Origin: Kumtagia sp963839725
GTDB lineage: Bacteria; Pseudomonadota; Alphaproteobacteria; Rhizobiales; Rhizobiaceae
DNA: 64,000 nt
NCBI GenBank assembly: GCA_963839725.1
Contig: CAWIWT010000034.1
Location: 62,001 to 126,000 of the forward strand
Direction of reading: 5' to 3'
The first letter of the stretch is position 1. Every line of letters starts with the position of its first letter. Shown piece after piece: positions 24,605 to 32,730 of this stretch. Below the pieces are notes generated by a model. It was not told the DNA's origin and did not search any database. It saw only the letters and a program-made list of their open reading frames with translations. The translations under genes were made by a program, and so were the position numbers.

Positions 24605-26824
24605 ATGACCTACACCAACTTCACGATCGAAACCGACGCCGATGGCATTGCGCTCGTCACATGGGACATGCCGGAACGCTCGATGAACGTCTTCACCGAA
24701 GAAGCGATGACCGAGCTTGAACAGATCGTCGATCAGGTCGCCGGTGATGCGGCGATCAAGGGGGCGGTGATCACTTCCGGCAAGGACAGCTTTTCCGGGG
24801 GCGCCGATCTGAACATGCTCAAGCGCATGCTCGGCATCTTTCATGCCGAGAAAGCGAAAGACCCTGACAAGGCGATCAAGATGCTCTTTGACGGAGCAGG
24901 ACGCATGGGCTGGCTGTGGCGCAAGCTTGAAACCAGCGGCAAGCCATGGGTGTCGGCGATCAACGGCACGTGCATGGGCGGTGCGTTCGAGCTGTCGCTC
25001 GCTTGCCATGGCCGTGTCGCGGCGGACGGCGACAAGGTCAAGATGGCGCTGCCGGAGGTGAAAGTCGGCATCTTCCCGGGCGCGGGCGGCACCCAGCGCG
25101 TGCCAAGGCTCGCCAACACCCAGGAAGCTCTGCAGATGCTGACGACCGGCCAGACGTTGACGCCGAAGCGCGCCAAGCAGATGGGCCTAATCCACGAAAT
25201 CGCCGAGCCGGCCAAGCTGATCGAGACCGCCAAGGCGATGATCAAGAACGGACTGAAGCCGGTACAGCCGTGGGATGAAAAGGGTTTCAAGATTCCCGGT
25301 GGGCCGGTCTACTCGGCGGCGGGCGCCAATCTCTGGCCGCCGGCGATCGCCATCCTGCGCCGGGAGACCTACGGAAACTATCCCGCCGCCACCGCCATCC
25401 TGAAATGCGTCTATGAGGGCCTACTGGTGCCGTTCGAAACCGGCCTGCGAATCGAGCAGCGCTATTTCATCGAAGTCATGCAGACGACCGAAGCGGCGAT
25501 GATGATCCGCTCGCTGTTCGTTTCGCTTCAGGAACTCAACAAGGGCGCACGCCGTCCGCAGGATGTCGCACCGACCAAGCTCAAGAAGGTCGGTGTGATT
25601 GGCGCCGGCTTCATGGGCGCGGGTATCGCCTATGTGACAGCCAAGGCCGGCATCCCGGTGGTGCTGCTCGACCGCGACATGCCCTCGGCGGAAAAGGGTA
25701 AGTTGCATTCGGATGGCCTGATCTCCGAGGCGGTCGCCAAGGGACGCGCCAAGCCGGAAGAAAAGGACAAGCTGCTGTCGCTGATCACGCCCTGCGACGA
25801 TTATGCCTTGCTGGATGGCTGCGACCTCGTTGTCGAAGCGGTATTCGAGGATTCGGAGGTCAAGAAAGCGGCGACGGAGAAGGCAGAGGCCGCCCTGAAA
25901 TCCTCGGCGATCTTTGCTTCGAACACCTCGACGATCCCCATCACCAGCCTTGCAAAAAATACCGTCCGCCCGAAGAATTTCGTGGGCATCCACTTCTTCT
26001 CGCCGGTCGATCGGATGATGCTGGTGGAGATCATTCTGGGTAAGAAAACGGGCGACAAGGCGCTGGCTGTGGCGATGGACTATGTGCGTGCCATCGGTAA
26101 GACGCCTATCGTCGTCAACGACACGCGCGGCTTCTACGTGAACCGCTGTGTGCTGCGCTACATGTCGGAATCCTATCGGATGCTGATTGAAGGCGTTCCG
26201 GCGCCTATGATCGAGAACGCTGCCAAAATGGCCGGCATGCCGGTCGGTCCGCTGGCGCTGACGGACGAAACGGCAGTCGATCTCGCCCAGAAGATCATGC
26301 GCCAGACCAAAAAGGACCTTGGCGAAAAGGCGATCGATCCCGATCAGATGAAACTGATCGACACCCTGGTCGATGGCCACGACCGGCGTGGACGCAAGAA
26401 CGGCAAGGGCTTTTACGATTATCCTGCAAAGCCCGCCAAAAAGAAGCTTTGGCCGGGCCTGAAGGATCTCTATCCGCAGAAAGCGCCGGAACAGGTCGAC
26501 GTCGAGGAACTGAAGCAGCGCTTCCTCGTCACCATCGCGCTGGAGGCAGCCCGGATCATGGAGGAGGGCATCGTCATCGACCCGCGCGAGGCGGATGTCG
26601 GCTCGATCCTGGCCTTCGGTTTCGCGCCGTTCACGGGTGGAGCGCTGTCCTACATCGACGGCATGGGCGTGAAAAAGTTCGTGGCGCTGTCGAAAGCGCT
26701 TCGCAAGAAATTCGGCGACCAATTCAAGGCGCCGAAGCTGCTGCTCGACATGGCGGCAAAGCGCGAGACTTTCTACCAGCGCTTCGATCCATACGCCAAA
26801 GGCGCGGCAAAGCAGGCGGCATAG
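24605..26824 (+). CDS. fadB: FadB/FadJ-type hydratase/3-hydroxyacyl-CoA dehydrogenase
   Basis: A 739-residue bifunctional beta-oxidation enzyme. Residues 1-about 200 are enoyl-CoA hydratase (oxyanion-hole segments SGKDSFSGGADLNMLK and NGTCMGGAFELSLA, Glu in PGAGGTQRVPRL). The 3-hydroxyacyl-CoA dehydrogenase part starts with the NAD motif GVIGAGFMGAGIAYV near 325 and has the catalytic-His segment FVGIHFFSPVDRM; a duplicated C-terminal helical domain completes it. The ATG at 24605 is chosen for the preceding GGAGGACGCTCCCC; the frame extends upstream through the palindromic repeat but that part is repeat-derived. Forms the alpha subunit with the thiolase just upstream. Confidence 0.93.
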   Translation: MTYTNFTIETDADGIALVTWDMPERSMNVFTEEAMTELEQIVDQVAGDAAIKGAVITSGKDSFSGGADLNMLKRMLGIFHAEKAKDPDKAIKMLFDGAGRMGWLWRKLETSGKPWVSAINGTCMGGAFELSLACHGRVAADGDKVKMALPEVKVGIFPGAGGTQRVPRLANTQEALQMLTTGQTLTPKRAKQMGLIHEIAEPAKLIETAKAMIKNGLKPVQPWDEKGFKIPGGPVYSAAGANLWPPAIAILRRETYGNYPAATAILKCVYEGLLVPFETGLRIEQRYFIEVMQTTEAAMMIRSLFVSLQELNKGARRPQDVAPTKLKKVGVIGAGFMGAGIAYVTAKAGIPVVLLDRDMPSAEKGKLHSDGLISEAVAKGRAKPEEKDKLLSLITPCDDYALLDGCDLVVEAVFEDSEVKKAATEKAEAALKSSAIFASNTSTIPITSLAKNTVRPKNFVGIHFFSPVDRMMLVEIILGKKTGDKALAVAMDYVRAIGKTPIVVNDTRGFYVNRCVLRYMSESYRMLIEGVPAPMIENAAKMAGMPVGPLALTDETAVDLAQKIMRQTKKDLGEKAIDPDQMKLIDTLVDGHDRRGRKNGKGFYDYPAKPAKKKLWPGLKDLYPQKAPEQVDVEELKQRFLVTIALEAARIMEEGIVIDPREADVGSILAFGFAPFTGGALSYIDGMGVKKFVALSKALRKKFGDQFKAPKLLLDMAAKRETFYQRFDPYAKGAAKQAA

Positions 26825-26829
26825 CCTCC

Positions 26830-27073
26830 ATGTCGCGCGAGCCTGATTCGCTTGGTTGGCTTCCTCGTGCCCGCGGTCGCGGCGCTTGGTGTCCTCTTCG
26901 CGACGGATGACTGGTGGCTTTTTGGGCTCGCGCTGCTGGCAGCGATGATCATTGCTATTCCGGTGGAATATGCCTGGCGTCGCGCCGCAACGCCCGAGGA
27001 GCGGCGTCGCGATCTCGAGGATCGCGTCCGCAACCCCCAGTTAAGCAGCGCGTGGCTGCCAATGGAGGTCTGA
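26830..27073 (+). CDS. Small membrane protein, frameshifted as read
   Basis: A short protein of about 80 residues. ATG 26830 starts MSREPDSL, then the frame goes wrong; the correct-looking continuation (VGFLVPAVAALGVLFATDDW) is in the frame that opens at TTG 26852 and ends at 27073. Removing one G from the GG at 26854-26855 joins the two into one protein: cytoplasmic start, two hydrophobic segments (FLVPAVAALGVLFA and WWLFGLALLAAMIIAIPVEY) and a charged tail. It lies between fadB and a thioesterase gene, with only 3 nt to the latter, so it is operonic. Function unknown. Confidence 0.6.
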
Positions 27074-27076
27074 GGA

Positions 27077-27625
27077 ATGTATGTCTGGGGGCGCCTTGCG
27101 CGCGTCATCGCGACCGCCAAGAGTCGTGGCCGCTGCGAACTGGGAGCAGGCAGCAAATTGGCGTTCCGGTGCCTGCCGACCGACATCGACTCGAACCTGC
27201 ACCTGAACAACGCCCGCTATATGATGCTGGCCGATCTCGGCCGCATCGACATTTTCCTGCGCAGTGGCCTATGGGCGCTGGCGCGCGAGCGTCGCTGGGC
27301 GCCGATGCTGGGCGGCCTGCAAACGGCGTTCGTCCGCGAGATCCGGCTCTGGCAACGCTTCGACGTGGTGTCTTCCATCGAAACCTGGGATGGCACCGCT
27401 GTGATCGGTCAGCACCGCTTCCTGCTGGATGACGGTGCGACGGCAGCGATCATCGTCACCACCGCAGGCGTCTATGACCGATCGGCGCGCCGCTTCGTGC
27501 CGATCGACGAACTGATGCATTTGCTGGGCGCGAACATCCGCCCGCGCCACCCAACCGAAGCCGAGGCGGCGTTCCTCACGTCACATCAGGGGTTGCGCGG
27601 ACTTGCGAAAGCGGCTGTTGGCTAA
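27077..27625 (+). CDS. Thioesterase-like (hotdog fold) protein
   Basis: A 182-residue protein of the acyl-CoA thioesterase superfamily (4HBT/THEM6-like). The hotdog signature is visible in FRCLPTDIDSNLHLNNARYMMLADLGR, where Asp-Asn-His-Leu-Asn-Asn occupies the active-site turn, followed by an R-x-I-x-L-W-x-R-F strand and a basic C-terminal tail. It probably hydrolyses acyl-CoA thioesters, in keeping with its place at the end of the beta-oxidation block. ATG 27077 follows GAGGTCTGAGGA. Cytosolic or peripherally membrane associated. Confidence 0.8.
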   Translation: MYVWGRLARVIATAKSRGRCELGAGSKLAFRCLPTDIDSNLHLNNARYMMLADLGRIDIFLRSGLWALARERRWAPMLGGLQTAFVREIRLWQRFDVVSSIETWDGTAVIGQHRFLLDDGATAAIIVTTAGVYDRSARRFVPIDELMHLLGANIRPRHPTEAEAAFLTSHQGLRGLAKAAVG

Positions 27626-27781
27626 GGTTTTCAGAGCCTCTCGGGATAAGAAAGACGGAGCTCTCTATCGCGGCTGAGCCTGGTCTGGATACGATAGCGA
27701 AGTCGATCAAGGGCAATGGACAAGCTGTGTTTTCCGCGCTAGAAGGATGAGGTATTTTTTCCTTTATACCGGAGCGGTACG

Positions 27782-28429
27782 ATGCTCTCGCATGATAGAG
27801 TCTGGGCGGCAATCGACGAATTGGCCGCTCGCAATGGGCTCTCGACCTCCGGCCTGGCCAAGCGGGCAGGGCTGGATTCCACGGCCTTCAACAAATCGAA
27901 GCGGATGTCGAATGACGGCCGTCCGCGCTGGCCCTCGACCGAGTCGATTGCCAAGGTCATCGAGGCGACAAGTTCCTCGCTGGAGGAGTTCATGGCGCTG
28001 GTTGCCGGGCCGGGAGGGTCGGCGCGAACCTCATCAAGAAAGAAATCCGCAGTTCCTCTGCTTGGGTTTGCACAGGCCGGCGCCGGCGGCTTTTTCGACG
28101 ACGCGGGCTATCCGGTCGGCGAGGGTTGGGAACTGATCGAGCTTCCGGTCAAGGCCGGCGACAATGTCTACGCTCTTCAGGTGCAGGGCGATTCCATGCT
28201 GCCGGTCTACCGGGACCGTGATGTGCTGATCGTCGAGCCGGGCGCCACCGTGCGCAAGGGCGACCGCGTGGTCGTGAAAACGACGTCGGGCGAGGTCATG
28301 GCGAAGATCCTGCAGAAGCGCAATTCGCGCGAGATCGAGCTTCTGTCGGTCAATCCGGCGCACCCGTTGCGCCAAGTCCCCACGACGGATGTCGAATGGA
28401 TGGCCCGCATCGTCTGGGCAAGCCAGTAG
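27782..28429 (+). CDS. HTH-S24 peptidase family repressor (LexA/CI-like)
   Basis: A 215-residue regulator. Residues 1-about 75 hold a helix-turn-helix (ELAARNGLSTSGLAKRAGLD, STESIAKVIEATSSSLEE). Residues 90-215 form a LexA/UmuD-type serine peptidase domain: probable self-cleavage site Ala99-Gly100 (FAQAGAGG), nucleophile Ser138 in QGDSMLPVY and general base Lys166 in RVVVKTTSG. It is distinct from the main LexA, and resembles single-gene phage-derived repressors kept on rhizobial chromosomes. ATG 27782 with GGAG 8 nt upstream. The next gene starts 2 nt after its stop, so a thermonuclease-like protein is co-transcribed. Confidence 0.88.
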   Translation: MLSHDRVWAAIDELAARNGLSTSGLAKRAGLDSTAFNKSKRMSNDGRPRWPSTESIAKVIEATSSSLEEFMALVAGPGGSARTSSRKKSAVPLLGFAQAGAGGFFDDAGYPVGEGWELIELPVKAGDNVYALQVQGDSMLPVYRDRDVLIVEPGATVRKGDRVVVKTTSGEVMAKILQKRNSREIELLSVNPAHPLRQVPTTDVEWMARIVWASQ

Positions 28430-28431
28430 CG

Positions 28432-29337
28432 ATGCGCCCGCTTGCCGCATTGGCTGCCGCGGCATTTCTGCTCGGTGGCGGAACGGCAATCATCGTCATG
28501 GGCGGCAAGCTTCAGTCCAAGGTTGAGCCAGCCCGTGTTGCGAGCCCAGTTGCTGAAACCGTGTCTGATGCGCCCGTTGAAAATGCGCAAAAATACTCAT
28601 CCGTCGAGCAAATGGCGGCAAACCCACAACCGTCTGCGAGCGCGCGCGGGGTTGCGCCGGAACGGATGACGCCTCCGACGATGGAGAGTGCGGGGTTCGA
28701 GCGTGTTGAGCCGCGCGCTGCCCTAAGCGATATCGGCCAGGCGTTACCGCCCAAGCCGAAGATGCCGGATGAGTGGAAAGGCACGACCTTGTTCAATCCG
28801 GTCGCAACCGCTGCGGGGCTGCTGGAAGCCAAGGGTTACAAGATTGCGCTGGCGGGAATAGAGCCGGTGATGCCTGAGGAACAATGTGACACCGGTGGAC
28901 GATCTTGGCCCTGCGGCGTGCGTGCCCGCGCTGCCTTCCGCGCCTGGCTGCGCGGCCGTTCGATCATCTGCGGAGTGCCGCCGCAGCCCGATCGGGAAGC
29001 CATCGTCGTACCCTGCAAAGTCGGGAAGCAGGACGTTTCGGCGTGGCTGGCGGCGAGCGGCTGGGCGCGCGCCGCTGCCAATGGACCCTACGCGGAGCTT
29101 GGAGACGCGGCCGCGGGAGCAAAGAAGGGTATCCATGGCGCGCCGCCGGCCACGAACGCGGCAACCACGTCGACAGCCGGAAGCGATCTTCCCGCGCCGT
29201 CCGCCGACGGTACAGCAATCCTCTCGGCACCATTGGCTGAGCCGCTGCAGGATGAGCCGGCCGTTGTACCGCCGCAGGAAGGCCCGCTTGGCGACTTTCC
29301 TACGCCGCCAGCCGCCCCGACAGCGCCCGCTCAATGA
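28432..29337 (+). CDS. Membrane-anchored thermonuclease-like protein
   Basis: A 301-residue protein. The N-terminus is a signal peptide or anchor (LAALAAAAFLLGGGTAIIVM). After a low-complexity linker, residues about 130-240 resemble an SNase-like (thermonuclease) OB-fold domain: KGYKIALAGIEPV, CGVRARAAFRAWLRGR, ICGVPP, CKVGKQDVSAWLAASGWARA, and a final KKGIHG. The classical catalytic Arg/Asp/Glu set is not all obvious, so activity is uncertain. The C-terminus is Pro/Ala-rich. ATG 28432 lies 2 nt after the S24 repressor stop. The 3' end overlaps the convergent lysS gene by 38 bp. Confidence 0.75.
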   Translation: MRPLAALAAAAFLLGGGTAIIVMGGKLQSKVEPARVASPVAETVSDAPVENAQKYSSVEQMAANPQPSASARGVAPERMTPPTMESAGFERVEPRAALSDIGQALPPKPKMPDEWKGTTLFNPVATAAGLLEAKGYKIALAGIEPVMPEEQCDTGGRSWPCGVRARAAFRAWLRGRSIICGVPPQPDREAIVVPCKVGKQDVSAWLAASGWARAAANGPYAELGDAAAGAKKGIHGAPPATNAATTSTAGSDLPAPSADGTAILSAPLAEPLQDEPAVVPPQEGPLGDFPTPPAAPTAPAQ

Positions 29338-30946
29338 GCGCGCGCGTTTCCGCAACACCGTAAAGCGCGGCAAACGAGCCGAAGCGGGGGCCACGTTCCT
29401 GGCCGATCAAAACCTGATAGATCATCTGGAAAAATGCGCCGGAAACGCCTGGGCCACCTTGTGGACTCTGCTTGGTGTGATCCTGATAGCGATCGAACTC
29501 ACGCGCTACATTGAGCGCCGAGTTCTGGATCGCTTCGGAATCCGCGCCGGCCGGCAGCGCGGCGAGTGCCGCCGACAGATTGCTCAACGCCCGACGTTCG
29601 ACGTCGTCCGGCGACCGGTAGCTCTTCTTCACGAAATCACGGAAGTAGCGGATCGCATAGCCGACGAGCTTGTCGAGTTCCGGGTGCGTCTCAGGCGTTA
29701 AATTAGGCGCGTAGTTGGAAATGTAGCCCCACATCACCTCCGAATTCTCCGGGTTGGAGGCCGTGGCGAGGTTGAGCAGCATCGAGAACGGCACCGGCAT
29801 GTCGACAACGGGCGGATTGCCGTCGTGCATGTGCCAAACAGGGTTGCCCAGCCGCTCCTTCCATTCCTGCCTGGGATAGGTAGCCAGGAGTGAATAATAC
29901 TCGTCGACGGCTTTCGGGATCACGTCGAAATAAAGCTTCTTCGCCTGCCTTGGACGTTGGTACATGTAGAGTCCGAGGCTCTCCGTCGGCGCATAGGTCA
30001 GCCACTCGTCAATTGTCAGACCGTTGCCCTTCGACTTCGAGATCTTCTGGCCGTTCTCGTCGAGGAACAACTCGTAGACGAAATGCTCCGGCGCGCGACC
30101 GCCGAGGATATTGCAGATACGGTCATAAATCACCGCATTGGTCTGGTGATCCTTGCCGAACATCTCGAAGTCGACGCCGAGCGCCGCCCAGCGCATGCCG
30201 AAATCCGGCTTCCACTGCAGCTTCACATGACCGCCGGTGACCGGAAGCGTCATCTCCTCGCCGTCGTCATCGTCAAAGGTGACTGTGCCTTGCGCCGCAT
30301 CCACCTTCTTCATCGGAACGTAGAGCACCCGGCCGCTCTTCGGCGAGATCGGCAGGAACGGGCTGTAGGTCGCCTGGCGCTCCTCGCCGAGCGTCGGCAA
30401 CATGACAGCCATGATCTGGTCGTAGCGCGCCGCCGCGCGCAGTAGAACCTCGTCGAACCTGCCTGCCTTGTAGTATGCGGTCGCGCTGGCGAATTCGTAG
30501 TCGAAGCCGAAAGTATCGAGGAAACGGCACAGCATCGTATTGTTGTGATCTGCAAAGCTCGCAAAGTCGCCACCGAACGGATTGGGAACCGCCGACAGTG
30601 GCTTGTGCATGTGCGGTTCCAGGAAGGCGCGGTCCGGCACATTGTCCGGAATCTTGCGCATGCCGTCCATGTCGTCGGAGAAGCACAGGATCCTCGTGTT
30701 GACCTTGTCGCCGGTCAGCACGCGAAAGGCATGTCGCACCATTGAGGTGCGCGCCACTTCGCCGAACGTGCCGATATGCGGCAGGCCGGACGGTCCGTAG
30801 CCGGTCTCGAACAGCACGGTCTCGGGGAACTCCTTGCCCTTGTAGCGTTCGACGATTTTGCGGGCTTCCTCGAACGGCCAAGCCTTGCTGTCGGCTGCTG
30901 CCGCAAGCACTTCGGGGCTGAGATCGATGGTGCCGGATCCCGACAT
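29300..30946 (-). CDS. lysS: Lysyl-tRNA synthetase, class I
   Basis: A 548-residue class I lysyl-tRNA synthetase that charges tRNA-Lys in the cytosol; this archaeal-type enzyme is used by many alphaproteobacteria in place of the class II enzyme. The HIGH motif is present as PHIGTFGE near residue 53 and the KMSKS loop as KISKSKGNG; the C-terminal helical anticodon-binding domain is complete. The ATG at 30944-30946 (MSGSGTIDLSPE) is chosen because AGGACGG lies upstream; the open frame to 30979 is rejected. Convergent overlap with the preceding gene. No T-box or other leader is visible. Confidence 0.95.
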   Translation of the reverse strand: MSGSGTIDLSPEVLAAAADSKAWPFEEARKIVERYKGKEFPETVLFETGYGPSGLPHIGTFGEVARTSMVRHAFRVLTGDKVNTRILCFSDDMDGMRKIPDNVPDRAFLEPHMHKPLSAVPNPFGGDFASFADHNNTMLCRFLDTFGFDYEFASATAYYKAGRFDEVLLRAAARYDQIMAVMLPTLGEERQATYSPFLPISPKSGRVLYVPMKKVDAAQGTVTFDDDDGEEMTLPVTGGHVKLQWKPDFGMRWAALGVDFEMFGKDHQTNAVIYDRICNILGGRAPEHFVYELFLDENGQKISKSKGNGLTIDEWLTYAPTESLGLYMYQRPRQAKKLYFDVIPKAVDEYYSLLATYPRQEWKERLGNPVWHMHDGNPPVVDMPVPFSMLLNLATASNPENSEVMWGYISNYAPNLTPETHPELDKLVGYAIRYFRDFVKKSYRSPDDVERRALSNLSAALAALPAGADSEAIQNSALNVAREFDRYQDHTKQSPQGGPGVSGAFFQMIYQVLIGQERGPRFGSFAALYGVAETRALIERALSGRLAA

Positions 30947-31098
30947 TTTGCCGTCCTGGTCTTGTCCTGATACCGGCAAAAGGGCCGGCGCCGCCTGCTC
31001 TATTCGGCGCGCGCAGGGGCGTCAACGTTTTCGCCGCAATTCTGCTTGTGAGCGTGCAATGCGCTGCCTACGTTGCACTAGGAATTTGAGAGGACGAA

Positions 31099-31512
31099 AT
31101 GCCAAAGCCGAGCACACACGAAGCGTTCATCTATCTGATGGTGATCACGTCAGCTTCTGACCGTGAGATGACCGATGTGGAGCTGGCGCGTATCGGCGGC
31201 GTTACCCGCACATGGCCTATCTTTGAGGATTTCGACGAAGACCACCTGATCCCGACAGCGCAGACTTGCCAACGGCTGTTGCAGGAAAGGCAGGGACTGG
31301 ATGGGGTGTTGGCGCTGGCAAGATCCGCGATACCGACACATCTCCACGACACCGCCTACGCCGCTGCTTTCGAAGTCGCGACAGTCGATCTGGAAATGCG
31401 CATGGAGGAGAGACGGGTGCTGCAGCTTATGCGACGCTACCTCGAGATCGACAACGAAACCGTCGCCGCGATCGAGCGAGCAACCAAGGCGCGGCATCGC
31501 ACGCTGACCTGA
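31099..31512 (+). CDS. TerB-like protein
   Basis: A 137-residue, all-helical, acidic protein resembling the TerB/DjlA N-terminal fold (tellurite resistance TerB family). Features: EAFIYLMVITSASDREMTDV near the start, DLEMRMEERRVLQLMRRYLEI at the end, with conserved acidic positions typical of the metal-binding TerB fold. ATG 31099 follows GAGAGGACGAA. It stands alone (no terC or terD), as is common for house-keeping TerB-like proteins in rhizobia, so a tellurite role is not implied. Confidence 0.8.
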   Translation: MPKPSTHEAFIYLMVITSASDREMTDVELARIGGVTRTWPIFEDFDEDHLIPTAQTCQRLLQERQGLDGVLALARSAIPTHLHDTAYAAAFEVATVDLEMRMEERRVLQLMRRYLEIDNETVAAIERATKARHRTLT

Positions 31513-31529
31513 GCCGCGGATGCTTCAGT

Positions 31530-32372
31530 TCAATAGAAGCTGACCGGAAAGTATCGCAGGTAGAGCTCCGCAAATGTACCTTTCGCCGAAAGGCTTTGAA
31601 GGGCTGCGTCGAGCGCCGATGTGAGCTGATCGTTGTCCAGCGACGTGGCGATCGCCAGTCCTGAACCGAAATAGTCGGGGGCGAGATACGGGCCGCCGGC
31701 AAACCGGCAGCAATCCGTGGCGTCCACACTTTTCAGCCAGAACGAAAGCCGCATGCCATCACCGAAGGCTGCGTCGATCTTTCCCGACTTCAGATCCGCA
31801 AGCATGGCATCCTGCTGCGGGTATGCGGAAATCTCGACGCCCGCAAAGCCGTCGCGCAGCAACTGCGCATGTGCCGAGCCCACGACCACACCAACGCGCT
31901 TGCCTTGCAGTTCCTTTGCTGTCGGCTCGGCGACAGCGGACGATTTCGCCACGACGAAGCGGCCGGGAAAACGCAGATAGGGCCGCGAGAAAGCGACTTT
32001 CGCCCGGTTCTCGGGCGTGGCGGCCAGGCCGGCAAGGATTGCTTCCCCCTCGCCCACAATCATAGCTGCTTCAAGTTCGTCCCATGGAAGCGCCTGAATC
32101 TGGCACCTGTCGGCGATTGCCAGTTCCGCGCAGATCGCTCTGGCGAGATCGACATGAAACCCCGACAGGCGGCCTGAGGGGTCTAGATAATTGAACGGCG
32201 GAAAGTCGGTGGTGGTCAGAAAGCGCAGTCGCGGCAGGGCCGACAGGTCGGGCTTGGCGAGCCGTTCCTTCGCGTCCCAGAGCGTCGGTATCCGAGGCTC
32301 AGCCATCACGCTGCCGGTAAAAGGGGCAGCCGACAGACAGAGGAGACATGCGGCTGCTATCTGCGCTCTCAT
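31530..32372 (-). CDS. Periplasmic amino-acid-type solute-binding protein
   Basis: A 280-residue family 3 extracellular solute-binding protein. The first 25 residues are a signal peptide (AQIAAACLLCLSAAPF... ending VMAEP). The mature part shows the family landmarks: LRFLTTTDFPPFNYLDPSGRL, GFHVDLARAICAEL, WDELEAAMIVGEGEAILAGL, then GKRVGVVVGSAHAQLL and a C-terminal FGSGLAIA. It probably binds a polar amino acid or related ligand, but no permease or ATPase gene is adjacent, so its transport partner (or a sensing role) is unknown. Two consecutive Cys near residue 222 are unusual and may form a disulfide. Confidence 0.85.
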   Translation of the reverse strand: MRAQIAAACLLCLSAAPFTGSVMAEPRIPTLWDAKERLAKPDLSALPRLRFLTTTDFPPFNYLDPSGRLSGFHVDLARAICAELAIADRCQIQALPWDELEAAMIVGEGEAILAGLAATPENRAKVAFSRPYLRFPGRFVVAKSSAVAEPTAKELQGKRVGVVVGSAHAQLLRDGFAGVEISAYPQQDAMLADLKSGKIDAAFGDGMRLSFWLKSVDATDCCRFAGGPYLAPDYFGSGLAIATSLDNDQLTSALDAALQSLSAKGTFAELYLRYFPVSFY

Positions 32373-32730
32373 CGGTTTCCTATTCGGCGTGACGGCTCAA
32401 ACCACCAGCGTTTGTATCAAGAGAAACCCTTCATAGCCAGCTTCCACTTCATGGGGTACCGGCTTCAGTTGACGGCGAGGTGAAAGAAAAACAAAAAAGA
32501 TATTTGTGGAAAAGCCTACCATACGTGTAGGTTAGTTTGCATGTGTTCTGGAAGCCGTGGAGCATCGCAGTGGAGTTGTTTGAGTTCACCTGCGCGTCGT
32601 GCAACGGAAACCTGCTGGTTTGCTCGTGTACGGCTCATCCAGCCGACTTCTACGCTGATCGAGATCATCCAACGTTTAACACCAGAGAAAAAGGCATCCC
32701 GGATTATCACGCGGACGCGGAGAGCATCGC
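32373..32730. other. Intergenic region, SBP gene to glycosyltransferase gene
   Basis: About 360 bp between divergent genes. It has lower GC than its surroundings, with an A-rich stretch near 32485-32510. A short interrupted repeat CCTAC...GTAGG occurs near 32515-32532. No coding region is convincing. It should hold both promoters. Confidence 0.4.

Noticed and set aside
31099..31512. Tellurite resistance operon
   Set aside because: Only a TerB-like gene is present; no other ter genes are nearby.
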